Shown here in pieces: positions 1 through 7,997 of a stretch of 64,000 nt of DNA; position 1 is the stretch's first letter, and each line of letters opens with the position of its first letter. A program made the position numbers and the translations under genes. The DNA lies in assembly GCF_002831565.1 (NCBI RefSeq), contig NZ_CP025096.1, positions 1,612,001 through 1,676,000 of the forward strand, read 5' to 3'. The notes below the pieces were generated by a model, which saw nothing but the letters and a program-made list of their open reading frames with translations, ran no database searches and had not been told where the DNA came from. This stretch comes from Spirosoma pollinicola. GTDB lineage: Bacteria > Bacteroidota > Bacteroidia > Cytophagales > Spirosomataceae.

Positions 1-1431
1 AAACACTGGCCGGGTGGCGGATCGGGCGAGGGTGGTCGTGATGCACACTATGGTTATGGGAAATATGCGGTGTATCCGGGAAAAAATTTCCAGACACACT
101 TTCTCCCATTTCTCGATGGTGCGTTCAAATTGAAAGGAAAAACAGGCTCGGCTTCGGCAGTGATGCCCTATTACACCATCTCATTCGATCAGGATAAAAA
201 GTATGGCGAGAATGTGGGTAATAGCTACAACAAGTACATTATCAACGACTTACTACGAACAAAGTACAAGTATGAGGGCGTTGTTTGTACCGATTGGCTG
301 ATTACGGCTGATGAAACAGCGGTCGACGTGTTTCTGACGGGTAAATCATGGGGTGTTGAAAAACTGACCCTTGCAGAGCGGCACTACAAAATCCTGATGA
401 ATGGCGTTGATCAGTTTGGTGGCAATAATGAAGCCAAACCCGTTACCGATGCGTACCAGATGGGTGTTAAAGAACATGGCGAAACCTTCATGCGCGCTCG
501 TTTCGAGCAGTCGGCGGTTCGGTTGCTGAAAAATATTTTCCGGGTTGGTCTGTTCGAAAATCCATATCTGGACCCGCAGGTGTCGCAGAAAGCAGTAGGT
601 ACGTCCGAGTTCATGAAAGCTGGTTATCAGGCGCAACTGGAATCGGTCGTGATGCTGAAAAACAAAGCCAAGGCATTACCCTTAACCAAAGGGAAGACGG
701 TTTATATCCCGAAACGATTTGTACCGGCTGGTCGTAATTTTCTGGGTATGCAAACCCCCGAAAAGTTGGATTATCCCGTCAATCTGGCGATTGTCAAAAA
801 ATATTTTACCGTAACCGACAATCCGGATGAGGCCGATTATGCGCTGGTGTTCATTCAAAGTCCAAATTCGGGAGGAGGGTATGATTCAGAAGAGGCCAAA
901 GCGGGCGGCACGGGTTATGTCCCGGTTAGTTTGCAGTATGGGAACTACACTGCGCAGGGTACTCGTGACCCAAGTATTGCCGGTGGCGACCCAATGGAGA
1001 AATTTACGAATCGAACGTACAATGGCAAAACCGCCAAAACTATAAACAACACCGATCTGACGATGGTAACGGAAACCTTCACTAAAATGAAAGGGAAACC
1101 CGTAATTGTATCGTTGCAAGTGTCGAACCCAACGGTTGTCCGCGAATTTGAAAAGGAGTCAAATGCTATTCTGGCTCATTTTGGCGTGCAGGACCAGGCA
1201 TTGCTCGATATAGTAACCGGCTTGAATGAGCCATCGGCACTGTTGCCCATGCAATTTCCTGCAGACATGAAAACAGTAGAAGCACAGGCCGAAGACGTTC
1301 CCCGTGATATGGCACCCTATGTTGATTCGGCTGGAAATAGCTACGATTTTGGCTTTGGTTTGAATTGGAAAGGCGTTATTAATGATGCGCGAACGGCGGT
1401 TTATAAAAAATCTGTTTTAAGTAGCCGATAG
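1..1431 (+). CDS. Glycoside hydrolase family 3 protein, 5' truncated by window edge
   Basis: The reading frame is open from base 1, so the gene begins outside the window; the GTG near 70 is only an internal codon. The first codons give KHWPGGG, the Lys-His motif of the GH3 barrel. VCTDW (Asp codon 292-294) matches the catalytic nucleophile motif, usually SDW. After it come a second domain containing ESVVMLKNK, which is the typical GH3 C-terminal alpha/beta sandwich start, and a closing FGFGLNW typical of beta-glucosidase or xylosidase members. The enzyme should hydrolyse terminal beta-glycosides in the periplasm or outside the cell; exact substrate cannot be read. The next gene, a sugar-type dehydrogenase, starts 27 bases downstream on the same strand, suggesting one transcript for carbohydrate use. 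Confidence 0.9.
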   Translation, partial: KHWPGGGSGEGGRDAHYGYGKYAVYPGKNFQTHFLPFLDGAFKLKGKTGSASAVMPYYTISFDQDKKYGENVGNSYNKYIINDLLRTKYKYEGVVCTDWLITADETAVDVFLTGKSWGVEKLTLAERHYKILMNGVDQFGGNNEAKPVTDAYQMGVKEHGETFMRARFEQSAVRLLKNIFRVGLFENPYLDPQVSQKAVGTSEFMKAGYQAQLESVVMLKNKAKALPLTKGKTVYIPKRFVPAGRNFLGMQTPEKLDYPVNLAIVKKYFTVTDNPDEADYALVFIQSPNSGGGYDSEEAKAGGTGYVPVSLQYGNYTAQGTRDPSIAGGDPMEKFTNRTYNGKTAKTINNTDLTMVTETFTKMKGKPVIVSLQVSNPTVVREFEKESNAILAHFGVQDQALLDIVTGLNEPSALLPMQFPADMKTVEAQAEDVPRDMAPYVDSAGNSYDFGFGLNWKGVINDARTAVYKKSVLSSR

Positions 1432-1458
1432 TGAAATCTTTGTTAGAAATACATCAAT

Positions 1459-2475
1459 ATGGAGTCGTTAGTGTGTGTTACCCCACGAAAGTTTACGTAC
1501 CAGCAAGCCGTAAAGCCAGTTCTTACACCCGGTCAGGCTATCCTGAAAATCCGGCGCATTGGTATTTGCGGGACAGACTTACACGCGTTTGAAGGCACAC
1601 AGCCATTTTTCAATTACCCTCGTATTCTAGGCCATGAGTTAGCCGCCGATCTGGTCGAAGCGGATGGCGCCCCCGATTTCGTGCCCGGTGAGGCTGTTAC
1701 CTTCATTCCCTACTTCAACTGTGGACACTGCATTGCCTGCCGGTCTGGCAAACCCAATTGCTGCTCTCAACTTAAGACCCTGGGTGTTCATATTGATGGC
1801 GGCATGGTCGAATACCTGTCTGTACCGTCTTATTCACTGGTTCATGGTAATGGGCTCAGTCACGACGAACTGGCGTTGGTAGAACCCCTTGCCATTGGTG
1901 CTCATGGCGTTCGACGGGCAGCTATCCAACCGGGCGAACATGTGCTGGTTGTGGGAGCAGGTCCTATTGGGTTGGGTACGATGGAGTTTGCCCGCATTGA
2001 TGGGGGCATCGTTATTGCGCTGGATATCAACGAAGAAAGGCTCGATTTTTGTCGCAATCGGCTAGGTGTTCATTACACAATAAATGCTCAGTCGCCGGAT
2101 GTTTTCGAGCGACTTGCGGCAATTACCAACGGCGATATGCCAACTGTGATCATTGATGCTACAGGAAGCCTGCGTGCCATCAACACCGCTTTTTCGTACA
2201 TGGCCCACGGCGGCCGCTATGTACTGGTAGGTTTACAAAAGAGTGAAATCAGCGTTAGCCACCCCGAATTTCATAAGCGGGAGGCTACCCTGATGAGCAG
2301 CCGGAATGCCACGCGGGCTGACTTCGAGCATGTGATTGCCAGTATGAAAGCCGGGCTGGTTGAGCCAACAAACTACATTACGCACCGGGTCCGATTCGAT
2401 CAAATAGAAGCTGATTTCGAAAGCTGGCTAAATCCCGATACGGGAGTTATCAAAGCAATGGCGTCTCTGGGCTAA
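1459..2475 (+). CDS. Zinc-dependent MDR-family dehydrogenase, sorbitol/L-galactonate dehydrogenase type
   Basis: A 338-residue medium-chain dehydrogenase/reductase. The GroES-like half carries the catalytic zinc residues Cys37 (GICGTD) and His59-Glu60 (LGHE), and a four-cysteine structural zinc lobe (Cys88, 91, 94, 102). The Rossmann half starts with VLVVGAGPIGLG near residue 163. Members of this group oxidise polyols or sugar acids with NAD(P)+; the sequence most resembles the L-galactonate/sorbitol/threonine dehydrogenase-like branch, but the substrate is not determinable. ATG start at 1459. It follows the GH3 gene closely and is followed by a strong palindromic terminator, so the pair probably form the end of a carbohydrate catabolic operon that begins outside the window. 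Confidence 0.85.
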   Translation: MESLVCVTPRKFTYQQAVKPVLTPGQAILKIRRIGICGTDLHAFEGTQPFFNYPRILGHELAADLVEADGAPDFVPGEAVTFIPYFNCGHCIACRSGKPNCCSQLKTLGVHIDGGMVEYLSVPSYSLVHGNGLSHDELALVEPLAIGAHGVRRAAIQPGEHVLVVGAGPIGLGTMEFARIDGGIVIALDINEERLDFCRNRLGVHYTINAQSPDVFERLAAITNGDMPTVIIDATGSLRAINTAFSYMAHGGRYVLVGLQKSEISVSHPEFHKREATLMSSRNATRADFEHVIASMKAGLVEPTNYITHRVRFDQIEADFESWLNPDTGVIKAMASLG

Positions 2476-2481
2476 GTTGTT

Positions 2482-2541
2482 AGTGTATAAATAAAAAGGA
2501 TGGCCTGTTCTGGAACAGGCCATCCTTTTTATTTATACACT
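2482..2541. terminator. Bidirectional hairpin terminator between convergent genes
   Basis: Two perfectly complementary 29-base arms (2482-2510 and 2513-2541) with only two unpaired bases. The A/T-rich outer parts supply a U-run in either direction. It sits exactly between the convergent genes ending at 2475 and 2552, as expected for a shared terminator. Confidence 0.9.
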
Positions 2542-2551
2542 GATTATTTGT

Positions 2552-2971
2552 TTACATCAAATTCAGACTCATCATACCTGAAAAAAACTGTAGGCAACCA
2601 TCTTTAACGCGTGAAAAGTCATTCATTAATTTGGCAGCATGTCGTTCAATCGTTGCCGACAGTCCAAACCGGGTGCTGACACAAGCCATATTTTCTGACT
2701 GATGCAGGCACTCGTTGCCTTCGCAAATCATATCCCGGCGTAGTTGTTTGATATCAGATTGCAGGTGATTTAAGGCTCGATAGTAATCGACGGCATCGTA
2801 GCGCAGGCTGCGGCAATTATACTGCTCCATAACATCGTGTAACAAAGAACGGAGTTGAAGGATTTCTTCTTCCTGCCGACGGATTACCTGTTGCCAGTGC
2901 TGATGGTCGTGATGGCAGCTTTCTGTTGTTATGGGTGAAGTGGATAAATTTTTTGCGATTGCCTGATTCAT
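2552..2971 (-). CDS. Uncharacterised Cys/His-containing protein with coiled-coil segment
   Basis: 139 residues; not a family I recognise. The N-terminal part has a His-rich patch (SCHHDHQHW), followed by a heptad-like stretch (EEEILQLRSLLHDVMEQ) and a second helical stretch (LNHLQSDIKQLRRDM). Six cysteines are spread along the chain, including ICEGNECLHQ. No signal peptide, so it is probably cytoplasmic. Its start overlaps the stop of the upstream thioredoxin-like gene by four bases (ATGA), so the two are translationally coupled and may act together, for example in metal or thiol handling; that role is inference from composition and coupling only. Confidence 0.7.
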   Translation of the reverse strand: MNQAIAKNLSTSPITTESCHHDHQHWQQVIRRQEEEILQLRSLLHDVMEQYNCRSLRYDAVDYYRALNHLQSDIKQLRRDMICEGNECLHQSENMACVSTRFGLSATIERHAAKLMNDFSRVKDGCLQFFSGMMSLNLM

Positions 2972-3309
2972 AATGCTATGCTGTTAAGGTTTTTAAGAAG
3001 CGCTTCTTGTATCTGTTTATGTAAATGGCTGAATAAACCGGGCGTGTTGATCGGGCCGGTATGCTGCCATAATTCCTCTCCCTGCTGCAATAGGGCAAAA
3101 GCAGGTAAGGAGGTAAAGTTAAAACTACGAACCACTTCGGGATGAGTCGCTTCATTGACCTGCATGACTTGTAACGTCGAGTCCGAAACGGAGCGAATCA
3201 TTTCCAATAACTGATTCAACTCAGCCTCCAAATTCGAAACGACGGGTGCGCATACAAGCAGAATAGGTAAGGGTGAGGCCGCTGTTAGCGACGCCGAATG
3301 AGATGCCAT
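2968..3309 (-). CDS. Thioredoxin-fold protein lacking the CXXC active site
   Basis: 113 residues with a thioredoxin-like pattern: a first strand PILLVCAPVVSN, a middle EATHPEVVRSFNFTSLPAFALLQQGEELWQ segment, and a SLPAF stretch placed where thioredoxins have their cis-proline, followed by the two-strand turn. The position of the active-site WCGPC is CAPV, so a single Cys remains and dithiol redox chemistry is not expected. Such proteins often act as adaptors or chaperones, or use a lone Cys. ATG at 3309. It is the first gene of a two-gene unit with the Cys/His protein at 2552-2971, and is divergent from the histidine kinase starting at 3450. Confidence 0.65.
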   Translation of the reverse strand: MASHSASLTAASPLPILLVCAPVVSNLEAELNQLLEMIRSVSDSTLQVMQVNEATHPEVVRSFNFTSLPAFALLQQGEELWQHTGPINTPGLFSHLHKQIQEALLKNLNSIAL

Positions 3310-3449
3310 GACAATAAGCCGGTTATTAGCTGTAAAGATGCTATTCTTCTCCTTTTTGGATAGTGAGTTAGATCAGGTTTAAGGCTGATATTACTCAGTT
3401 TCATTAAAATAGGAAACAGTTACTTTGCATACTGAAATGGCGAATTGGT

Positions 3450-4667
3450 ATGACTGGGGACTCCTTTGAAGCGGTTTTTACACACGCTACGATTGCAATC
3501 ATTGTTTCGGATGAGCGGGGGAAAATCAAATCAGCGAATCAGTATGCCCATACATTATTCGGCTATAAGGAGCCGGAGATGACTAATATCAATATTGATA
3601 CCCTTGTTCCTAAGGATGTTAGCCATCGTCATGAACACTTGAGGTCTACGTTTGCGGCAAATCCACAGGTACGTGCAATGGGACATGGTCGTGACCTTTA
3701 TGCCAAACGTAAAGACGAAACGGTGTTTCCGGCCGAAATCAGCCTGAGTTACTTTCGCCAGGCTGGCGACTTGTTTGTAGTAGCTTATATACTCGATATC
3801 ACGTTTAAAAAAGATGCGGAACGAGCACTGCTTGAACAAAAAAGCCGGATCGAGCAACTCAATGCGGAGTTAGAACAGAAGGTTGTCAATCGCACACGGG
3901 CTCTCATGGCCACTTTACATCAACTGGAGCAGTCTAAAGATGAACTGGCAAAAGCCCTGGCTACCGAGCGTGAATTGGGCGAGTTGAAGTCCCGCTTTGT
4001 TGCAATGGCCTCGCATGAGTTCCGGACTCCCCTAAGTGCTGTAATGACTTCCGCATCGCTAATTGAAAAATACCCTGAGTCGGATCAGCAGGATAAGCGG
4101 CTTCGGCATATTCAACGAATCAAATCATCAGTCAATCATCTCAATGATATCCTTGAAGAATTTTTGTCGGTAGGCAAGCTCGAAGAAGGTCGTATTGACG
4201 CTAGATGGTCTTTGGTCGATCTGCCTTCGCTTGTTCAGGAAGCTACGTCGGATTTGCAGGGTATTCTGAAAATGGGCCAACGTATTGAAACAAATTTTGA
4301 CTGCATAAAACCTGTACTTTCCGATCCATCGCTTTTGCGAAAGATTCTGGTCAATATCTTATCGAATTCAATTAAATACTCAGCCGAGAATCAAACTATT
4401 CAACTAGAGGTGTGCTGTCGGGAGTCAACCATGACAATCCTTGTAAAGGACAATGGTATTGGCATTTCGGCCGATGATCAAAAGCACCTGTTTGAGCGAT
4501 TTTTCCGAGCTAAAAATGCGACCAATTTTGAAGGTACAGGACTTGGTTTGCACATTGTCGCTAAGTATATCGAAATATTAAAAGGTAGAATAGACCTCAC
4601 TAGTCAGCTAGGCGAAGGTACTACGATTATCATCCTACTGCCCTATGAAAACCATTCTATTAATTGA
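3450..4667 (+). CDS. PAS-domain sensor histidine kinase
   Basis: 405 residues without membrane segments, so a soluble sensor. An N-terminal PAS domain (about 8-120; ILDIT at its end) is followed by a coiled coil (about 120-175), the HisKA dimerisation helix with phospho-acceptor His189 in MASHEFRTPLS, and a HATPase_c domain with N-box NILSNSIKYS, G1 box DNGIGI, F box FERFFR and G2 box GTGLGLHI. All catalytic boxes are intact. The stop overlaps the start of the receiver-Crp regulator by 23 bases, which makes that protein its near-certain partner. The PAS ligand is unknown; redox, oxygen or a small molecule are possible. The 140-base gap before it separates it from a divergent gene pair. Confidence 0.92.
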   Translation: MTGDSFEAVFTHATIAIIVSDERGKIKSANQYAHTLFGYKEPEMTNINIDTLVPKDVSHRHEHLRSTFAANPQVRAMGHGRDLYAKRKDETVFPAEISLSYFRQAGDLFVVAYILDITFKKDAERALLEQKSRIEQLNAELEQKVVNRTRALMATLHQLEQSKDELAKALATERELGELKSRFVAMASHEFRTPLSAVMTSASLIEKYPESDQQDKRLRHIQRIKSSVNHLNDILEEFLSVGKLEEGRIDARWSLVDLPSLVQEATSDLQGILKMGQRIETNFDCIKPVLSDPSLLRKILVNILSNSIKYSAENQTIQLEVCCRESTMTILVKDNGIGISADDQKHLFERFFRAKNATNFEGTGLGLHIVAKYIEILKGRIDLTSQLGEGTTIIILLPYENHSIN

Positions 4668-5691
4668 GGACAACACCATTATTCGGGAAAATACGGCAGA
4701 GATTCTGGAGTTGGCAGGTTACCGTGTGCTTACAGCACTGAACGGAAAAATAGGTGTCGAACTAGCTCTGGCAGATCGCCCTGATCTCATTATTTGCGAC
4801 ATCATGATGCCGGTTTTGGATGGCTATGGTGTGCTTCATATCGTTAATAAAAACCCAGCCCTTACGGGTATTCCGTTTATTTTTCTGACGGCAAAATCAG
4901 AACGAATCGACTTCAGGCGCGGTATGGAAATGGGCGCAGACGATTACCTGACAAAACCCTTTGATGATAGTGAACTCCTAAGCGCTGTAGAAGGACGATT
5001 AAATCGGTTTGTTAATCTACAAACCGGTCAGCCGAAAAGTAAGGAAGACAGTGTAAAGTCTGGAGATGATGAAGACGCTGGTCTGCATACACTGCCCGCT
5101 AATCGGAAACTTCATCGGGTTCTAAAAAAGCAATTTGTTTATAGCGAAGGTGATGAGCCTGCGAGGATATACTACCTGAAAAGTGGCCGGGTAAAAACGA
5201 TACGGGCCAATAATGATGGAAAGGAATTGGTTACGGGTTTGTATGGGACCGACGATTTTTTTGGTTATCTGGCCTTGCTGGAAGAAACAAATTACACGGA
5301 TTCGGCTCTAACGCTCGAAGACTCCGAACTTGTCTATATTCCTAAGGAAGATTTTCTGAACTATCTGGCCACTAAACCCGGAGCGGGGCGACATTTTGTA
5401 AGCTTATTGGCGGGAAATGTCAGTGAAAAGGAAAATCAGTTATTGAGCATGGCCTACGGGTCATTACGTAGACGAGTGGGAGACACATTGCTGCGATTGA
5501 GCCTGTCGCCAACTGGTGAGCCAACAATGCCCATCAAGCTTTCGCGTGATGATCTGGCGGCTGTGATTGGTACTGCTACCGAGTCCCTGATTCGTATTTT
5601 GACCGAATTTAAACAGGATAACCTTATCGAAATAAGTAACGCAGGAATACGAATCCTGGAACCCAATAAATTGAGAACGGCCAATTGGTAG
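4645..5691 (+). CDS. Response regulator fused to a Crp/Fnr-type transcription factor
   Basis: 348 residues. Residues 1-125 form a receiver domain with the acidic pair (IEDN), phospho-acceptor Asp52 (ICDIMMP) and the conserved Lys in DDYLTKPF. A linker is followed by a cyclic-nucleotide-binding fold (about 160-275: FVYSEGDEPARIYYLKSGRVK, ELVTGLYGTDDFFGY) and a Crp-type winged helix (about 280-345: LSRDDLAAVIGTATESLIRIL). No Fnr-style cysteine cluster is visible. A cognate kinase overlaps it upstream, so phosphorylation is probably one input and a ligand of the Crp fold could be a second. The DNA targets are unknown; dinB lies 27 bases downstream and may share the transcript. Confidence 0.9.
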   Translation: MKTILLIEDNTIIRENTAEILELAGYRVLTALNGKIGVELALADRPDLIICDIMMPVLDGYGVLHIVNKNPALTGIPFIFLTAKSERIDFRRGMEMGADDYLTKPFDDSELLSAVEGRLNRFVNLQTGQPKSKEDSVKSGDDEDAGLHTLPANRKLHRVLKKQFVYSEGDEPARIYYLKSGRVKTIRANNDGKELVTGLYGTDDFFGYLALLEETNYTDSALTLEDSELVYIPKEDFLNYLATKPGAGRHFVSLLAGNVSEKENQLLSMAYGSLRRRVGDTLLRLSLSPTGEPTMPIKLSRDDLAAVIGTATESLIRILTEFKQDNLIEISNAGIRILEPNKLRTANW

Positions 5692-5718
5692 GACGAGTTT
5701 TTACTATTTCTGGTTAAC

Positions 5719-6852
5719 TTGTATGACGTATCAGGTAGATATGTGTCAACAGTTGAATCGGAGAACTGGGTCGTGGATCAGCCAGCTACTAGAAAGATAA
5801 TTCACATTGATATGGATGCTTTTTATGCATCCGTTGAACAGCGGGATAATCCGGAATTAAGAAATAAGCCACTTGCCGTGGGTGGCTCCCGCGAACGGGG
5901 CGTGGTAGCGGCAGCCAGCTATGAGGCCCGCCAATTCGGTGTCCGTTCAGCAATGGCCTCTTCCATTGCCCTGCGCAAATGCCCTGATTTGCTTTTCGTT
6001 AAACCCCGTTTTGACGTTTACAAAGCCGTTTCCAGCCAGATAAAGTCAATTTTTGCGCAGTATACCGACCTGATCGAGCCTCTCTCACTAGACGAAGCTT
6101 ATCTGGACGTGACAGATAGCTTGTTGAGTAACACCTCAGCCACACAAATTGCCCAAACGATTAAGGAGCAAATTAAACGAGAAACCCAGTTAACGGCTTC
6201 GGCGGGGGTATCCTACAATAAATTTCTGGCTAAACTGGCTTCCGATCATCGTAAACCTGACGGTCTCTTTGTGATTAAGCCACATCAGGGGCTTGCCTTT
6301 GTTGAGGGGTTGCGCATAGAGCAGTTTCATGGCGTTGGCAGTGTAACCGCTGCCAAAATGAATCAACTTGGCATCTTTACCGGTCTGGATTTACGCCAGC
6401 AAACAGAGGCCTTTTTGACCCGTCATTTTGGTAAAGTAGGCCATCACTATTTTTGTATTGCCCGAGCAATAGACTACCGGCCTGTAACGGCCAATCGAGT
6501 GCGAAAGTCGGTGGGTTCAGAAACGACCTTCGCACAGGATTTAATCGAAGAATCAGCGTTAGCCGAAGCGCTGCAACCGTTGATTGATAGTGTGTGGGGG
6601 CATTGTGAGCGAACGGGTATTCGAGGCCGAACCGTTACCCTAAAAGTGAAGTACACTGATTTTGCACAAATTACCCGTAGCCGCACTACGCTGAGTCTAA
6701 TGACAGAGACTACACAATTCAGGCAAATTGCACTGGAATTGCTGGAGTCTATCCATCCACTGCAAAAGGGGGTTCGCCTGCTGGGCGTGTCTTTGTCAAA
6801 TTTGCAAACAGGCACTACGTTAGAGAGTGGCCAATTAACCCTCGACTTATAA
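5719..6852 (+). CDS. dinB: DNA polymerase IV (Y-family translesion polymerase)
   Basis: Y-family polymerase with the IDMDAFYASVEQRD motif that holds the first metal Asp and the steric region, the SLDEAYLDVT motif with the catalytic Asp-Glu, helix-hairpin-helix residues around GVGSVTAAKM, and a little-finger domain. The C-terminus ends in QLTLDL, which fits a sliding-clamp binding peptide. It copies past DNA lesions and lacks proofreading. The start is uncertain: the frame opens with TTG at 5719, with GTG codons at 5743 and 5773; the GTG at 5773 gives a start (VDQPATRKIIHIDMD) most like other family members. The gene follows the two-component pair on the same strand and is ended by a hairpin; no LexA-type box is obvious. 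Confidence 0.93.
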   Translation: MYDVSGRYVSTVESENWVVDQPATRKIIHIDMDAFYASVEQRDNPELRNKPLAVGGSRERGVVAAASYEARQFGVRSAMASSIALRKCPDLLFVKPRFDVYKAVSSQIKSIFAQYTDLIEPLSLDEAYLDVTDSLLSNTSATQIAQTIKEQIKRETQLTASAGVSYNKFLAKLASDHRKPDGLFVIKPHQGLAFVEGLRIEQFHGVGSVTAAKMNQLGIFTGLDLRQQTEAFLTRHFGKVGHHYFCIARAIDYRPVTANRVRKSVGSETTFAQDLIEESALAEALQPLIDSVWGHCERTGIRGRTVTLKVKYTDFAQITRSRTTLSLMTETTQFRQIALELLESIHPLQKGVRLLGVSLSNLQTGTTLESGQLTLDL

Positions 6853-6853
6853 T

Positions 6854-6892
6854 ACAAAAAAAGTCCATGCTTTTTGCATAGACCTTTTTTGT
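6854..6892. terminator. Hairpin terminator after dinB
   Basis: Two 17-base arms (6854-6870 and 6876-6892) pair with two mismatches; each arm carries a run of six or seven A or T so it can end transcription in both directions. It lies two bases after the dinB stop and faces the small minus-strand gene at 6919-7095. Confidence 0.75.
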
Positions 6893-6918
6893 AGAACAAC
6901 ATGTATCGACCCTATAAC

Positions 6919-7095
6919 TCAAAAACTATCTGCATAAAGCTTTGATAATGAGTTAGAGGGGATGAGGGTAGGCGCTATTTTTTGTTCCCATACTAGTTTT
7001 TTATAATGACCTAACAATTGCTCGAAAGCCAGTATAGTCAACGGATTACTAGCGTCAGATTTCTGTTTGTTGAAGAGTTGTTTTTTCTTGTCCAT
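6919..7095 (-). CDS. Small hypothetical protein, 58 residues
   Basis: A 59-codon frame from ATG at 7095 to TGA at 6919. The protein begins MDKKKQLFNKQKSD and contains LTILAFEQLLGHYKKLVWEQ, a plausible amphipathic helix; no signal peptide or known motif. Just upstream on the minus strand is TACCTTTG (7124-7131), which matches the Bacteroidota -7 promoter box TAnnTTTG; no convincing -33 box accompanies it. It sits in an otherwise gene-poor 690-base gap and runs towards the dinB terminator. The gene is only moderately supported because it is short and without recognised relatives. Confidence 0.5.
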   Translation of the reverse strand: MDKKKQLFNKQKSDASNPLTILAFEQLLGHYKKLVWEQKIAPTLIPSNSLSKLYADSF

Positions 7096-7376
7096 CAGTC
7101 AGCATATGGATCGCTTTAATTATCTCAAAGGTAAAGTTTAAATCAATTAAGTATTGGCAATACGCTTAGAAAATGATTATATGGTAAAAGTAGTGTAGTT
7201 TAATTTACTGATATATGCATTAGCAAACTGATAAGTTCCTTTAGTCAACTATTCGTTAAACTAGTGGAGAGTAGTGTTTTTACTAAATGGTTTGCCGTTT
7301 ATACTAAAAGTTCAAGGTTGCCTTAGCTTATACTATACCTTTAACCAGTCCCTATTTATTTGTGTCGGTTTTCTTC

Positions 7377-7523
7377 ATGCGTAAATCATTGTTGATAACT
7401 CTTCTGGTAGCTGCGATTATGATGCCTCTCTGTCTGTTAGGCTACCTCGATTCGTTTATACTGGTTCCTATATGCCTGATAGTCCTTTTGTATATGATGG
7501 GAAGAGATGCACGCAAAAAGTAA
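7377..7523 (+). CDS. Small membrane protein, 48 residues, two predicted TM segments
   Basis: ATG at 7377, TAA at 7521-7523. The product starts MRKSLLITLLVAAIMMPLCL and contains a second hydrophobic stretch (FILVPICLIVLLYMM) before a basic tail GRDARKK. This gives two short membrane helices joined by LGYLDS with a positively charged cytoplasmic end. No family recognised. The stretch TATACTATACCTTT about 50 bases upstream resembles a weak promoter. The next gene (7547) begins 23 bases later on the same strand and may be co-transcribed. The rest of the gap 7096-7376 is AT-rich and shows no further structure that I can support. Confidence 0.5.
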   Translation: MRKSLLITLLVAAIMMPLCLLGYLDSFILVPICLIVLLYMMGRDARKK

Positions 7524-7546
7524 AACATTTTAATTCGTAAAACGGT

Positions 7547-7984
7547 ATGATTTGTTGGGTAAATGTATCAGGCCTTTCAATCAGCATGAATAACTCAATA
7601 GAAAAAATTTATGAGTGGCTGCTTCTCCATATGGGTAGTGAAGCTAACTATTACACCATCCTGAATTGCCATCGTGCTGCCACAGCTGAAGGAGTTCCTT
7701 ACTTGCGTATAATGGGTCGGCTACACGAATTTAAGGTGGTCAACCTGCTCATTTATTCTGGACAAGTCCCTGATTTATCAGCATTCGGGAAAGTTGATGA
7801 ACTAAACAACGAACAGACACAGCAACTAAGCTTTGCCAGTCAGCAACAAGTGATCGAGTATCTGACAACCGGAGTGATGACCAATATGGCCTCCCAAACC
7901 GGCGTAGACTCGTTTCGTGTTTTAATTTTGGCCCCAACTGGTGATGCTGGCGAAATTACATTTCCGCCAGAACATACGACCTAG
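7547..7984 (+). CDS. Hypothetical protein
   Basis: 145 residues from ATG 7547; a second Met at 7586 (MNNSIEKIYEWLLLHMG) may be the true start, giving 132 residues. No signal peptide or membrane helix. The sequence looks like a compact alpha/beta protein (YYTILNCHRAATAEGVPYLRIMGRLHEFKVVNLLIY, then a Gln-rich helix SFASQQQVIEYLTTG) but I do not recognise the family. It ends 13 bases before the convergent DUF885 gene. Function unknown. Confidence 0.65.
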   Translation: MICWVNVSGLSISMNNSIEKIYEWLLLHMGSEANYYTILNCHRAATAEGVPYLRIMGRLHEFKVVNLLIYSGQVPDLSAFGKVDELNNEQTQQLSFASQQQVIEYLTTGVMTNMASQTGVDSFRVLILAPTGDAGEITFPPEHTT

Positions 7985-7997
7985 TATGTTGTAGGGA

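Noticed and set aside
5719-5772. N-terminal extension of dinB as a regulatory segment
   Set aside because: Needs a TTG start and is not similar to the family; more likely 5' untranslated sequence before GTG 5773.
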